Assembly: GCF_000619885.1 (NCBI RefSeq)
Contig: NZ_JHUZ01000014.1
Span: forward strand, 147,752-211,751
Length of the DNA stretch: 64,000 nt
Source of the DNA: Balneatrix alpica DSM 16621
GTDB taxonomy: Bacteria; Pseudomonadota; Gammaproteobacteria; Pseudomonadales; Balneatricaceae
Reading direction: 5' to 3'
The notes under the pieces were generated by a model, which made no database searches, was not told the DNA's origin, and was given only the letters and a program-made list of their open reading frames with translations. Shown piece by piece: positions 1 through 9,820 of this stretch (its first letter is position 1; the number at the start of each line of letters is the position of its first letter). A program made the position numbers and the translations under genes.

Positions 1-384
1 CAGCGCGAGTGGGGCTTTGTCCTTTACGCCCTGGTGCTGGTGCTGATCTCCCTGTTTACCCGCAAAGTTTACTGTCGTTACCTCTGTCCACTGGGTGCAG
101 CCCTGGCGATTCCAGCGCGGGTACGCCTGTTTGATTGGCTTAAGCGCCGTAGTGAGTGCGGCCAGCCCTGCCAGCGCTGTGCGCGCGAATGTGAAATTCA
201 GGCCATTGCCCCTGACGGGCGCATTAATGCCAACGAGTGTCACCACTGCCTGGATTGTCAGGTGACCTATAGCAGTGACCAGCTTTGTCCGCCTCTGATC
301 CGCCTGCGCAAAAAACGCGAGCGCCATGGTTTGAGCGGACATGGGCTGGATGAGCATGAATCTATCCCTCTGCAAAATCTGTAG
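1..384 (+). CDS. nosR: NosR, C-terminal part (truncated by window edge)
   Basis: The reading frame is open from base 1, so only the last 127 residues of this membrane protein are present. A hydrophobic segment at the start is followed by a CRYLCPLGA motif and then two ferredoxin-like cysteine groups (CGQPCQRC and CHHCLDC). This is the polyferredoxin tail of the NosR/NapH family. NosR is a flavin- and Fe-S-containing inner-membrane protein needed for nosZ expression and for electron delivery to N2O reductase. The gene lies 38 bases upstream of nosZ on the same strand, the usual order. The flavin-binding periplasmic domain must lie left of the window. Confidence 0.93.
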   Translation, partial: QREWGFVLYALVLVLISLFTRKVYCRYLCPLGAALAIPARVRLFDWLKRRSECGQPCQRCARECEIQAIAPDGRINANECHHCLDCQVTYSSDQLCPPLIRLRKKRERHGLSGHGLDEHESIPLQNL

Positions 385-422
385 TCAGTCTGAATCCCCC
401 GGCTGCTCTTAAGGAGAATGTG

Positions 423-2303
423 ATGAAAATCGATCCCAATGATAAGCAGGTTTCTGAACATGTACGCATGAGTCGCCGGATGTTTCTCGGTTCCTCTGCG
501 GCCCTGGCAGGTGCGGCTGCCACCGGTGTGGGGGTAGGCGGCAGCTTATTGGCCCCCACTGCCCTGGCCTCCACCGCGACGGGGCAGGTAGCACCGGGTG
601 AACTGGATGAATACTACGGTTTCTGGAGTGGTGGCCACTCTGGCGAGGTGCGTATTCTGGGGGTGCCCTCCATGCGCGAACTGATGCGTATTCCGGTATT
701 TAACACCTGCTCAGCCACCGGCTGGGGGATTACCAATGAGAGTAAGGAAGTGCTGGGTCATACGGCCTTCTTGAATGGTGACTCTCACCACCCGCGCATG
801 TCCTTTACCGATGGTAAGTACGATGGCAAGTACGTGTTTATCAATGACAAGGCCAACACCCGGGTGGCGCGTATCCGTTGCGACATCATGAAGACTGACA
901 AGATCACCACGGTGCCCAACGTGCAGGCGATTCATGGTCTGCGCCTGCAAAAGGTGCCCTTCACCAAGTATGTGTTTGCCAATGCCGAGATGATTATTCC
1001 GCAACCCAACGATGGCCGGGATATGGAGGATATTGGCAAATATCGCACCATGTTCAACGCCATAGATGCGGAAACCATGGAAGTCGCCTGGCAGGTTATT
1101 GTCGATGGCAACCTGGATAACTGCGATGCGGATTACAGCGGCAAATATGCCTTCTCCACCTGCTATAACTCCGAGGGTGGGGTGTATCTGACCGACATGA
1201 TGCGCAACGAGCGTGACCATGTGGTGGTGTTCAATATTGAGCGTATCGAAGCGGCGGTGAAGGCGGGTAAGTTTATCCATCTGGGTGATGCCAAGGTGCC
1301 GGTGCTGGATGGCACCAAGGGCTCAGAACTGACTGCCTATATTCCCGTACCGAAAAACCCCCACGGTATGAATACCGCCCCAGATGGCCGTTATGCCGTT
1401 GCCGCCGGCAAGCTGTCCCCCACCGTGACGGTGCTCGACCTGCACAAGTTTGATGATCTCTTTAATGGCAAGCTCAGCGACCCCCGTGGCGTGGTGGCCG
1501 CCGAGGTCGAGTTGGGTCTTGGGCCTTTGCATACTGCCTTTGATGGTCGTGGCAATGCCTACACCACCCTGTTTATCGACTCCCAGATTGTGAAGTGGGA
1601 TATCGACAAGGCGATCAAGGCCTACCAGGGTGAGAAGGTGGATTACATTCTGCAGAAGCTGGATGTGCAGTATCAGCCGGGCCATAACCACACCACCATG
1701 GGGGAAACGAGCGAAGCGGACGGCAAGTATCTGGTGTCTCTGTGTAAGTTCTCTAAAGACCGTTTCCTGCCCTGTGGCCCCTTGCATGCCGAGAATGATC
1801 AGCTGATTGATATCTCCGGCGATGAAATGAAGCTGCTGCATGACGGCCCCACCTTTGCCGAGCCCCATGACTGCATGATTGTCCATCGCTCGAAGATGAA
1901 ACCGCTGAAAATCTGGAAGCGCGACGATCCCTTCTTTGCCAGCACCAAGGCGATGGCGGACAAGGACGGCATCACCCTGGAAAGCGATAACAAGATTATC
2001 CGCGAGGGCAATAAGGTGCGGGTCTATATGACCTCGGTGGCGCCTAACTTTGGTCTGACCGAGTTCAAGGTGAAGCAGGGAGATGAGGTGACCGTCACCA
2101 TCACCAACCTCGATACCATTGAGGACGTCACCCACGGCTTCTGTATGGTCAATCACGGCGTCAGCATGGAGATCAGTCCACAGCAGACCGCGTCTGTCAC
2201 CTTTGTGGCAGATAAGCCTGGGGTGCAGTGGTACTACTGCAACTGGTTCTGCCATGCCCTGCACATGGAAATGAGTGGACGAATGCTGGTCGAACCGGCC
2301 TAA
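423..2303 (+). CDS. nosZ: Nitrous-oxide reductase NosZ (TAT-dependent)
   Basis: Reduces N2O to N2 in the periplasm, the last step of denitrification. 626 residues, full family length. The N-terminus carries a twin-arginine signal (SRRMFLG, residues 17-23), typical of clade I enzymes exported folded. A seven-bladed propeller that holds the CuZ site follows, with His-rich segments such as EPHDCMIVH. The C-terminal cupredoxin domain carries the CuA motif [12 protein letters not shown]; visible ligands are C606, W608, C610, H614 and M617. ATG 423 is preferred over GTG 420 because AAGGAG at 411-416 is well spaced for it. A hairpin follows the gene before nosD. Confidence 0.98.
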   Translation: MKIDPNDKQVSEHVRMSRRMFLGSSAALAGAAATGVGVGGSLLAPTALASTATGQVAPGELDEYYGFWSGGHSGEVRILGVPSMRELMRIPVFNTCSATGWGITNESKEVLGHTAFLNGDSHHPRMSFTDGKYDGKYVFINDKANTRVARIRCDIMKTDKITTVPNVQAIHGLRLQKVPFTKYVFANAEMIIPQPNDGRDMEDIGKYRTMFNAIDAETMEVAWQVIVDGNLDNCDADYSGKYAFSTCYNSEGGVYLTDMMRNERDHVVVFNIERIEAAVKAGKFIHLGDAKVPVLDGTKGSELTAYIPVPKNPHGMNTAPDGRYAVAAGKLSPTVTVLDLHKFDDLFNGKLSDPRGVVAAEVELGLGPLHTAFDGRGNAYTTLFIDSQIVKWDIDKAIKAYQGEKVDYILQKLDVQYQPGHNHTTMGETSEADGKYLVSLCKFSKDRFLPCGPLHAENDQLIDISGDEMKLLHDGPTFAEPHDCMIVHRSKMKPLKIWKRDDPFFASTKAMADKDGITLESDNKIIREGNKVRVYMTSVAPNFGLTEFKVKQGDEVTVTITNLDTIEDVTHGFCMVNHGVSMEISPQQTASVTFVADKPGVQWYYCNWFCHALHMEMSGRMLVEPA

Positions 2304-2319
2304 ACCGTCCGCCTGATCC

Positions 2320-2341
2320 GGGGGCAGCCTGCTGCCCCTTT
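2320..2341 (+). terminator. Stem-loop between nosZ and nosD
   Basis: GGGGCAG at 2321-2327 pairs with CTGCCCC at 2332-2338 around a CCTG loop and is followed by only three T residues. It could act as a partial terminator or as a 3' stabiliser, raising nosZ over the downstream maturation genes. Seen in sequence; function inferred. Confidence 0.5.
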
Positions 2342-2366
2342 CCCGTTCAGACGTAGAGAGGAGCCT

Positions 2367-3710
2367 ATGCGTCTGTTACTGCAAAGCCTGCTGATCCTGT
2401 GCTGGTGGTTGTCCGGCATGGTCAGTGCGGCTCAGTTTCAAGCGGCAGATGATGCCACCCTGCAGCGCCTGTTACAGCAGGCAAACAGTGGTGACGAGAT
2501 TGTGCTGCAAGGGGGACGCTATCGCGGCCCGTTGATGATTGATAAAGCCATCCAGCTACGTGGGGTGGCGGGGGCCTCCCCTGCCATCATTGATAGTGGC
2601 GGGGCGGGCCATGGGTTGGAAATTCGCAGTCCCGGGGTCGTGATCGCTCACCTGCAGATCGAAAACTGGGGGCGGGATCTGGGCCAACTGCATGCCGGTA
2701 TCTTTATTCACAAGCAAGCCAGCGCTAGTCGCATTATCCACAACCGCCTGCAGGGCATTGGCTTTGGTATCTGGGTCGATGCGGCTGCCGATGTGGAGAT
2801 TACAGCCAATCAAATCGAGGGGGATGACCGTGTCCGCAGTGAAGACCGGGGTAATGGCATCCATCTGTTTAATGTCAGTGGTGCCCTGGTCAAGGATAAC
2901 GAGGTCTGGCATAGCCGCGATGGCATCTATATCGACTCCAGCAACTTCAATCGCCTAGAGGGCAACCTGCTGCGCGATCTACGCTATGGCGTGCATTACA
3001 TGTACTCCCATTCCAATCAGGTGCTAGGCAACATCACCTTGCGCACCCGCACCGGCTATGCCCTGATGCAGTCCAAGCGCTTAACCGTACGGGATAACCT
3101 GTCTTATCAGGATATGAACTACGGCATTTTGATGAACTTTATTACCGACTCGGACATTAGCGGTAATCAGGTGTTTGAGGTGCAAAGTGCCCGTACTCCG
3201 CAGCAGCAGGGCGGCAGCAAGGTGCTGGGAGGGGAAGGTAAGGCACTGTTTGTTTATAACTCCCTGTATAACCGCATTGAGGGCAATCTGTTTGCCCGCT
3301 CGGATCTGGGGGTGCATCTGACCGCCGGTTCCGAGGATAACCAGCTGCAGGGCAATGCTTTTATCCACAACCGCACCCAGGTGAAGTACGTCTCCACTCG
3401 CTCCCAGGAGTGGTCGGTCGAGGGGCAGGGCAATTACTGGAGTGATTACCTGGGTTGGGACCATAACGAGGATGGTCTGGGGGATGCCTACTATGAACCC
3501 AACGATGGCGTTGACCGCTTGCTATGGCAGTACCCCAGTGCGCGGATGCTGTTCAACAGTCCGGCGGTGCTGACCCTGCGTTGGGTGCAGCGTCAGTTTC
3601 CAGTGTTTCGTCCACCCGGCGTGCGGGACTCCTATCCACTGATGGCTACGCCCCTTGCGGTGATGCCGATCGAGACCTTATTGCAGGAGCGTGGCTATGG
3701 CGGTCGTTGA
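2367..3710 (+). CDS. nosD: NosD, periplasmic copper-site maturation protein
   Basis: 447 residues with a Sec signal peptide (MRLLLQSLLILCWWLSGMVSA) and then a long right-handed parallel beta-helix with many short N-rich repeats of the NosD/PbH1 type (for example NRLEGNLL, NQVLGNI, NRIEGNLF). NosD works with the NosFY ABC transporter to assemble the CuZ cluster of NosZ. The start has a GAGAGGAG ribosome site just upstream. The 3' end overlaps the start of nosF by 14 bases, which indicates translational coupling. Confidence 0.96.
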   Translation: MRLLLQSLLILCWWLSGMVSAAQFQAADDATLQRLLQQANSGDEIVLQGGRYRGPLMIDKAIQLRGVAGASPAIIDSGGAGHGLEIRSPGVVIAHLQIENWGRDLGQLHAGIFIHKQASASRIIHNRLQGIGFGIWVDAAADVEITANQIEGDDRVRSEDRGNGIHLFNVSGALVKDNEVWHSRDGIYIDSSNFNRLEGNLLRDLRYGVHYMYSHSNQVLGNITLRTRTGYALMQSKRLTVRDNLSYQDMNYGILMNFITDSDISGNQVFEVQSARTPQQQGGSKVLGGEGKALFVYNSLYNRIEGNLFARSDLGVHLTAGSEDNQLQGNAFIHNRTQVKYVSTRSQEWSVEGQGNYWSDYLGWDHNEDGLGDAYYEPNDGVDRLLWQYPSARMLFNSPAVLTLRWVQRQFPVFRPPGVRDSYPLMATPLAVMPIETLLQERGYGGR

Positions 3711-4605
3711 ATTAACTGAGGTGAAAGTACAGTTTGGTGCCTTGGCCGCCCTGCAGGGGATTAGTCTGGATATTCGTGAAGGCGAAATCCTCGGTTTGTT
3801 TGGTCATAACGGTGCCGGTAAAACCACCACCATCAAGCTGATTCTTGGGTTGCTTAGCCCACAGCAGGGGCGGGTGCAGTTATTTGGCCACAACCCCTGT
3901 GGCAGTCAGGGCCAGCAGTTGCGCCAACAGCTGGGATTTTTGCAAGAGAATGTCAGCTTTTACGAGCAGTTAAGTGGCCTGGAAGTGTTGCGCTTTTTCG
4001 CGCGCTTGAAGGGCGTGGCGCTGAGCCAGTGCATGCCATTGCTGGAGCAGTTGGGCCTGGCTGCGGCGGCAACGCGTAAGGTGAAAACCTACTCCAAGGG
4101 GATGCGCCAGCGCTTGGGCCTGGCCCAGGCCCTGCTCGGCCAGCCGCGCCTATTGTTACTGGATGAACCCACCGTGGGGCTGGATCCGATTGCCACCCGC
4201 GAGTTTTACCAGCTGCTTGATCAGCATCGCGCCCGTGGTTGCGCCATCCTGCTGTGTTCCCATGTGCTGCCAGGGGTGGAGCATCATCTGGATCGAGCAG
4301 CGATTCTGGGGCAGGGGCGGTTACTGGCGTTGGATAAGGTCGAGCAACTCAGCCGTGATTGCCAATTGCCCCTGCAACTGGAGCTGGAAGGACAGGTGCA
4401 GTTGCCCGCCAGCCTACAGCCCTTAAGCACGGAGCGCCATGATAGCGGGGTGCGGGTGACGATTGCCCAGCAGGAAAAACTCAGTTGGTTGCAGGCCTGT
4501 GTCGGGCTGCCAGGCTTGCACAATATCCGTGTGCAGATGCCCACCCTGGAGGATGTCTACTACGCCCTGATGGCGGAGTTGCACCAGCAAGGAGAAATAC
4601 GATGA
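3697..4605 (+). CDS. nosF: NosF, ABC transporter ATP-binding subunit
   Basis: 302-residue cytoplasmic ATPase of the NosDFY system. Visible motifs are Walker A GHNGAGKTTT, the signature YSKGMRQRLG and Walker B LLLLDEPTVG, followed by the H-loop segment LLCSH. It powers NosY, which couples to NosD and NosL during copper-sulfur cluster assembly. The start is taken as ATG 3697 because AGGAG at 3685-3689 is well placed; GTG 3691 in the same frame is less likely. The stop overlaps the nosY start (ATGA). Confidence 0.95.
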   Translation: MAVVELTEVKVQFGALAALQGISLDIREGEILGLFGHNGAGKTTTIKLILGLLSPQQGRVQLFGHNPCGSQGQQLRQQLGFLQENVSFYEQLSGLEVLRFFARLKGVALSQCMPLLEQLGLAAAATRKVKTYSKGMRQRLGLAQALLGQPRLLLLDEPTVGLDPIATREFYQLLDQHRARGCAILLCSHVLPGVEHHLDRAAILGQGRLLALDKVEQLSRDCQLPLQLELEGQVQLPASLQPLSTERHDSGVRVTIAQQEKLSWLQACVGLPGLHNIRVQMPTLEDVYYALMAELHQQGEIR

Positions 4606-5435
4606 GTCTGTCTTTACTGCTGACCCTGGCGGGCAAAGAGTTCCGCGATGGTTTGCGCAACCGCTGGTTTGCGGCCATTGCGATCATGTTGGCGCTGATG
4701 GCGGTGGGGATTGCCTGGGTGGGGGGTGCAGCTTCAGGCCAATTAGGCCAGGCCCCCCTGGCCACCACCATGGTCAGTCTGGCGAGCCTGGCGGTGTTGG
4801 TGATTCCGCTGATTGCGCTGGTGTTGGGCTATGACAGCCTGGTGGGGGAGGCGGAGCAAGGGACGCTGTTGTTACTGCTGACTTACCCGCTGCAACGTTG
4901 GCACATTCTGCTGGGCAAACTCCTGGGGCAAGGGTTCATTATGGCGGGAGCCACCCTGCTCGGTTTTAGTGGAGCGGCCCTGATATTGGTGTTGAGTGGT
5001 GGCCAGGAGGCTTGGCCACTTATCCGTGCTTTTGCGCTCTTTATCGCCGCGGCGATCTTATTGGGTTGGTGTTTTATTGCCCTGGCCTATGGCATCAGCG
5101 CCGGTGCTCAGGAGAAATCGAAAGCAGCGGGACTGGCCCTGGGGTTATGGTTGTTGCTGGTGCTGGTGTTTGATCTGGCTCTGTTAGCGGCTTTGGTGGC
5201 TGCGCAGGATCAGCTCTCAGCACAGTTATTCCCCTATTTATTGCTATTGAACCCTACCGATATTTTCCGGCTTTTTACCCTGGCGCAGTTTGCCGCGGGC
5301 CAGCCGCTGGATGGGGTGATGGCGTTGGCGCAGCAGTTGCCCTATGGCTTGCCTACTCTGCTGGTGGCGATGCTGGGTTGGATAGTGTTGCCGATCAGTT
5401 GGGCGCTGTGGCGCTTTAATCGGCGTCCGTTATAG
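4602..5435 (+). CDS. nosY: NosY, ABC transporter permease
   Basis: 277 residues with about six membrane segments (for example WFAAIAIMLALMAVGIAWVG near the N-terminus and a final segment ending LPISWALW). It forms the membrane part of the NosFY transporter. ATG 4602 overlaps the nosF stop by four bases. A longer reading frame extends upstream to 4485, but it runs through nosF and has no ribosome site, so the short form is chosen. Confidence 0.93.
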   Translation: MSLSLLLTLAGKEFRDGLRNRWFAAIAIMLALMAVGIAWVGGAASGQLGQAPLATTMVSLASLAVLVIPLIALVLGYDSLVGEAEQGTLLLLLTYPLQRWHILLGKLLGQGFIMAGATLLGFSGAALILVLSGGQEAWPLIRAFALFIAAAILLGWCFIALAYGISAGAQEKSKAAGLALGLWLLLVLVFDLALLAALVAAQDQLSAQLFPYLLLLNPTDIFRLFTLAQFAAGQPLDGVMALAQQLPYGLPTLLVAMLGWIVLPISWALWRFNRRPL

Positions 5436-5454
5436 CAAGCAGGGAGAAGCTAAG

Positions 5455-5982
5455 ATGCGCAAGCACATCATCAGGTTAGGTCTTATTGGGATATGGCTGG
5501 GCGGTATATTGGCTGTGGGTGGCTGTGATCAAACTCACTCTGCCTCGTCCGCCGTATTGGCCAAGGCGGTGGCGATTGAAAGCGCCGATGAATGCCACCT
5601 GTGCGGCATGATTATCCACCATCATCCCGGGCCGAAAGGGGAGCTGTATGAGTCGGATAGCCCTGAGGTGAGGAAGTTTTGCTCCACTCGTGATCTGCTG
5701 GCCTATGCCCTTGATCCGGAGCGCGCCCATCGCTTAAGCGCAATCTATGTGCACGATATGAGCAAGGTGCCTTGGGGACAGCCGGATGATGACTACTTTA
5801 TTGATGCCCGCCAGGCTTATTTTGTTGCCGGGGCAAGTCAGCGCGGGGCGATGGGGCCAACCTTGGCCAGCTTTGCCAGCCAGCCGATGGCGGAGGCTTT
5901 TGCCAAGCAGTATGGCGGCGAGCTGTATCGCTTTGAGCAACTGACGCTGGAGTTAATCAACCAGCTGGGTAGTGGCCACTGA
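5455..5982 (+). CDS. nosL: NosL, copper-chaperone lipoprotein
   Basis: 175-residue outer-membrane or periplasmic lipoprotein that delivers Cu(I) to apo-NosZ. The signal peptide ends in a lipobox with C24 (AVGGC). The metal-binding motif ECHLCGM (C47, C50, M52) is intact. It sits 19 bases after nosY with a GGGAGAAG ribosome site and closes the nos cluster. No nosX/apbE flavinyl transferase follows; the next gene is convergent. Confidence 0.95.
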   Translation: MRKHIIRLGLIGIWLGGILAVGGCDQTHSASSAVLAKAVAIESADECHLCGMIIHHHPGPKGELYESDSPEVRKFCSTRDLLAYALDPERAHRLSAIYVHDMSKVPWGQPDDDYFIDARQAYFVAGASQRGAMGPTLASFASQPMAEAFAKQYGGELYRFEQLTLELINQLGSGH

Positions 5983-5987
5983 GGCGA

Positions 5988-6431
5988 TCAGGAGGTAAAG
6001 GTATCTGGCAGTGGGCGCTGCACCGGAGTGGAGAGGATCATCATGGTGTTGGTATCGCTCAGGTCACAAAAACGCTCCAGCACTGCGTCCAGCTCGGCCA
6101 TGGAGCGAGTGGCCAGCTTGATCAGAAAGGCTTGCTCGCCGGTGACGTTATGGCATTCCACCACCTCGGCAGTGGCCAACGCCAGGGCTTTAAATTCACG
6201 CTCTTTGGCCCGGAATACCTTGCACTGCACCCAGGCGAGAATCGGGAAGCCGAGCTTATCCAGGTTTAGACGTGGGCCGTAACCTTGGATAATGCCGGCC
6301 TCTTCCAGTTTACGCAGGCGTTCCGCCACGGCGGGGGCAGAGAGGTGCACCCGCTTGGCCAGCTCGGCATAGCTGATGCGGGCGTTTTCTTGCAGGGCGA
6401 GCAGTATTTTGCGGTTGATGGCGTCAAGCAT
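5988..6431 (-). CDS. Lrp/AsnC family transcriptional regulator
   Basis: 147 residues. The N-terminal winged-helix region (LDAINRKILLALQENARISYAELAKRV) is followed by the ligand-binding RAM/AsnC_trans_reg domain (EVVECHNVTGEQAFLIK). It converges on nosL with only five bases between the stops. It lies downstream of the EamA exporter gene on the same strand, so it may sense the amino acid handled by that exporter. The effector is unknown. Confidence 0.9.
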   Translation of the reverse strand: MLDAINRKILLALQENARISYAELAKRVHLSAPAVAERLRKLEEAGIIQGYGPRLNLDKLGFPILAWVQCKVFRAKEREFKALALATAEVVECHNVTGEQAFLIKLATRSMAELDAVLERFCDLSDTNTMMILSTPVQRPLPDTFTS

Positions 6432-6470
6432 GCTGAGTCAGAGAGCGAATGAGTGAACGGAGAAAGTAAC

Positions 6471-6498
6471 CACCCCGGCATCATCGCCTGCCGGGGTG
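6471..6498 (-). terminator. Hairpin between the EamA gene and the Lrp gene
   Basis: A perfect 10-bp stem (CACCCCGGCA at 6471-6480 with TGCCGGGGTG at 6489-6498) encloses an 8-base loop just after the EamA stop. On the minus strand it is followed by the mildly T-rich GGTTACTTTC. It is probably a terminator or attenuator separating the exporter gene from the Lrp gene. Confidence 0.55.
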
Positions 6499-6512
6499 TG
6501 CCTGACAAGGGC

Positions 6513-7412
6513 TTATTGGCCAGCAGCCAACTCTGCTGTTGCAGTGACTGGCTTGGCGCGACTGGGCCATTGGCAAATCAGAATCCCCGCCAGCATCAGG
6601 CCGCAACCGAGCCATTCCTTCAATCCTAAGGTTTCATCCAGCAGTAGCCAGCCGCCGATGACGGCAAACACCGCTTCGAAAGACAGGATCAGGGCAGAGA
6701 CACTGGCGCTGACCCGGCGTTGGGCAATGATTTGCAGGGTGCAGGCGATACCGCTGGAGGCGACCCCGGCATACAACAGTGGTAACCAGGCGGCACTGAA
6801 GTTAGCCAGAGTCGGGGTTTCATAGAAACTGGCGGCCAGGGTGGCCAGCAACATGGCGACAATAAATTGGCCAATCGACAGGCTGATGGCGTCAAGCTTC
6901 GGCGATAGCCAGCCAATCACCAGCACATGAGCGGTCCAGAAGAAGGCGCCGATCAAGACCAGAATATCGCCGTAATTCATCGCCAGATTGGGGCCAATCG
7001 ACAGGCTGTAGAGGCCAAGCAAGGCCAGGGCGACCCCCGCCCAGGTTTGGCCATTGGGACGTTGCCCCAGCCAGATGCTAAAGAGTGGCACCAGTACGAT
7101 ATAGAGGCTGGTGATAAAGCCTGCATTGCCGGCGGTGGTATAGAGCAGGCCAAACTGTTGCATGCTGAAGCCACCAAACATCACTACCCCTGCGGCCAAG
7201 CTGCCCCATACCAGGGTCATGCCCTGAGGGCCGCGGCTGCCGCGCAGCAACCACCACAGAGGGAGTAATGACAGGGCACCGAGCAGGAAGCGGGCGGCGT
7301 TAAAGCTATGGGGGCCGAGGTGATCCATGCCGGCACTCTGCGCGACAAAGGCGGAGCCCCAGATGGCGGCCACGGTGATGAGTAGTAAATGGGATTGATA
7401 GCGCCTGATCAT
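6513..7412 (-). CDS. EamA/DMT-superfamily metabolite exporter
   Basis: 299 residues with ten predicted membrane helices in two EamA repeats. The N-terminal pattern IWGSAFVAQSAG and the second-half pattern ALILSFEAVFAVIGGWLLLDE are typical of RhaT/EamA carriers that export amino acids or other small metabolites. The substrate cannot be read from the sequence. The lrp-type gene next downstream suggests an amino acid. Confidence 0.88.
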   Translation of the reverse strand: MIRRYQSHLLLITVAAIWGSAFVAQSAGMDHLGPHSFNAARFLLGALSLLPLWWLLRGSRGPQGMTLVWGSLAAGVVMFGGFSMQQFGLLYTTAGNAGFITSLYIVLVPLFSIWLGQRPNGQTWAGVALALLGLYSLSIGPNLAMNYGDILVLIGAFFWTAHVLVIGWLSPKLDAISLSIGQFIVAMLLATLAASFYETPTLANFSAAWLPLLYAGVASSGIACTLQIIAQRRVSASVSALILSFEAVFAVIGGWLLLDETLGLKEWLGCGLMLAGILICQWPSRAKPVTATAELAAGQ

Positions 7413-7565
7413 CGTTAGTCCTCACAGCCTTGGGTCACGGAGAGTGACCCAGTGAGCGCTATTGTACGGGGCAGGCACGAGGCTGTGAGTAGCACTTCTA
7501 TTGATTTAAAGGTAATAAGGCTTATTTTTGCTGTTTATTGATGGTTTGCGCCTTTGAATCGAAAG

Positions 7566-9635
7566 TTAGGCTTGGCGCTTTTTCAGTTCCTCAACAAAGT
7601 TTTCGACGGGTAAGGGCTTGCTGAGCAGGAAGCCCTGAATCTGATCACAGGCGAAGGCTTCCAATTGGCGATGCTCTTCTTCTGTCTCGACCCCCTCGGC
7701 AATCACCTCCAGGTTCAGCGCATGGGCCAGGGTAATGATGGCATGCACCACCTGGCTGTTATGACCACGATCGCGCAAATGGCGAATAAAGGAGCGGTCG
7801 ATCTTCAGTTGCTGGACCGGCAACTGTGTCAGATACGACAGGCTGGAGTAGCCGGTGCCAAAGTCGTCCAGAGCCAGCAGCACCCCCAGACTTTGCAAGC
7901 GATAAAGGGTTTGCAGGGCTTGCTCGGGATCTTCAATGGAGGAGGACTCGGTGATTTCCAGAATCAACTGTCCTGGCTTGAGTTCATAGTTGCGAATCGC
8001 TTCTTCTACTTTCTCGACCAAATCATCCTGGCGGAAGCGGGTGGGAGACAGATTGATAGAAATGGGAGGAACCTGCATCCCCTCTCGTTGCCAGTGGCGA
8101 ATCTGTTGGCAGGCTTGATCCAGTACCCAGTTTTCCAGGCGATTGATCAAGCCAAAGCGCTCGGCGATGGGAATAAAGCGACTGGGGGAGATAGCGCCTA
8201 GCTCGGGATGCTGCCAGCGCAGTAGCGCCTCGGCACCACAGAGTAGCCCGCCTTTGGTTTGATATTTGGGCTGGTAATGCAGGCTGAGTTGGTTGTGCTC
8301 GATGGCATTGCGCAGATCCATCTGCATCCGGAAGTCTTCGGTGGCTTCCTGGTTCATTTGCGCCTGGAAGTATTGGTAGCCATTTTTACCCGAGTTTTTC
8401 ACGTGGTACATGGCGGTATCGGCATGGGCCATCAGTGTTGAGCTGTCTTCGCCATCATCCGGATAGATGGCGATACCCATACTGGCGGAGACGCTAAAGT
8501 GATGGCGGCCGATGCCATCAACAGCATGAATGGCATCCAGAACCCGTGAGCAAATAGCTGATACATCCTGAGGTGAGCTGAGGTCTTCTAGCAAGAGGAC
8601 AAACTCATCTCCCCCCATACGGGCCAAGGTGTCGGCCTCGCGCAAGGGGGCCAAAATGGCTTGGGCAACCTTTTGCAGCAGACGGTCTCCCATATGATGC
8701 CCGAGGCTGTCATTCACAGCTTTGAAGCCGTCGAGATCAATGTACACCAGGGCAAAACGGCTTTGATTGCTGTGGGCACTCTGGATGCTGTGTTTTAAAC
8801 GATCCTCTAGCAGTACCCGATTAGGCAGCTGGGTCAGATGATCGTGCAGGCTGATGTGTAGCAATTCTTCATTGGCGCGGCGCAGGGAGTCTACTAGCTC
8901 TGCGGTACGGCTTTCCAGGCGGCGGTCGAGGGTGGCGACCACCAGAGTAATGGACATTAATGCAAAAGAACCGAGGGCAATAACCAGCGCCAACCAAGTG
9001 GCATCAAGAGCACTGGCAGCTAAGCAGATACTGCCGGGGGCAAAGTGGGTGGCGGCCATACCGGTAAAGTGCATACCGCTGATGGCAATCCCCATGATCA
9101 CAGCTGCCGCCATCTTTAATAGCACAGAGTTGAGGCCGGTTTTACGGCGTAGGCTAAAGCTTATCCACAGGGCGGCCAGAGAGGCGGTAATGGCAATTAA
9201 TACCGACAGAGAAAAGAGCAATGGGTCATAACTGAGACCAGGTTGCATGCGCATGGCGGCCATGCCGGTGTAGTGCATGCCGCAGATGGCTATCCCCATC
9301 AGTAACGCTGCCCCTACTAAGCGGCGACTGGAAAGGGTGGGAGCACTAATGACAAACAGGGCCAGGCCAGAAGCCAGTACCGCTAAAAACCAGGAGAGTA
9401 AGGTAATCCAGAAGTCATACCCCATCGGAATGGGGAGTTTAAACGCGAGCATGGCAACGAAGTGCATCGACCAGATGCCTGTGCCCATGGCAACGGCACC
9501 GCCGATTAACCAATAAGGGTTGCGATCCTCCCGTGCCTGGGTAACCCGGCCAGCGAGATCCAAAGCCGTGTAGGAGGCCAGCATCGCCACCAGAATCGAT
9601 AAGAGAACAATGCGATAGTCGTATTCACCCGTCAT
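7566..9635 (-). CDS. MHYT-GGDEF-EAL membrane c-di-GMP signalling protein
   Basis: 689 residues. About the first 240 form a seven-helix MHYT sensor with repeated motifs MHFVAML, MHYTGMAAM and MHFTGMAA, thought to bind a metal and sense O2, CO or NO. A diguanylate cyclase domain with an intact MGGDEF site follows, then a phosphodiesterase domain with an intact EAL motif (GAEALLRW) and DDFGTGYSS loop. Both activities are possible. Lying near the nos genes, it may respond to O2 or NO, but this is inference. ATG 9635 is chosen over ATG 9650 because AGGA lies eight bases upstream of it. Confidence 0.92.
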   Translation of the reverse strand: MTGEYDYRIVLLSILVAMLASYTALDLAGRVTQAREDRNPYWLIGGAVAMGTGIWSMHFVAMLAFKLPIPMGYDFWITLLSWFLAVLASGLALFVISAPTLSSRRLVGAALLMGIAICGMHYTGMAAMRMQPGLSYDPLLFSLSVLIAITASLAALWISFSLRRKTGLNSVLLKMAAAVIMGIAISGMHFTGMAATHFAPGSICLAASALDATWLALVIALGSFALMSITLVVATLDRRLESRTAELVDSLRRANEELLHISLHDHLTQLPNRVLLEDRLKHSIQSAHSNQSRFALVYIDLDGFKAVNDSLGHHMGDRLLQKVAQAILAPLREADTLARMGGDEFVLLLEDLSSPQDVSAICSRVLDAIHAVDGIGRHHFSVSASMGIAIYPDDGEDSSTLMAHADTAMYHVKNSGKNGYQYFQAQMNQEATEDFRMQMDLRNAIEHNQLSLHYQPKYQTKGGLLCGAEALLRWQHPELGAISPSRFIPIAERFGLINRLENWVLDQACQQIRHWQREGMQVPPISINLSPTRFRQDDLVEKVEEAIRNYELKPGQLILEITESSSIEDPEQALQTLYRLQSLGVLLALDDFGTGYSSLSYLTQLPVQQLKIDRSFIRHLRDRGHNSQVVHAIITLAHALNLEVIAEGVETEEEHRQLEAFACDQIQGFLLSKPLPVENFVEELKKRQA

Positions 9636-9760
9636 TACTGCGTCCTGCATGTTGATGGCAATTCTGTGCCGGCTTTATGCCGACTTTCCAAGAGGAAAGA
9701 CACGTCGTTGGCATGGCTGGGGTAGCGCCAGGCGGCATGAGTGTAGCCGAAGTTGACTAA

Positions 9761-9795
9761 CAGTAAAAATACAGGCCGCTAAGTGGCGCGGCCTG
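9761..9795 (-). terminator. Rho-independent terminator of the nitroreductase operon
   Basis: CAGGCCGC (9772-9779) pairs with GCGGCCTG (9788-9795). Read on the minus strand the stem is followed by TATTTTTACTG, a usable U-tract, 26 bases after the nitroreductase stop. Confidence 0.8.
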
Positions 9796-9820
9796 CTAAA
9801 GGGGGGAGTGTTGCGGGTGG

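Noticed and set aside
1323..2264. Long open frame of 313 codons on the minus strand inside nosZ
   Set aside because: No ribosome site, no recognisable domain, and it lies wholly opposite a certain gene; a codon-bias shadow.
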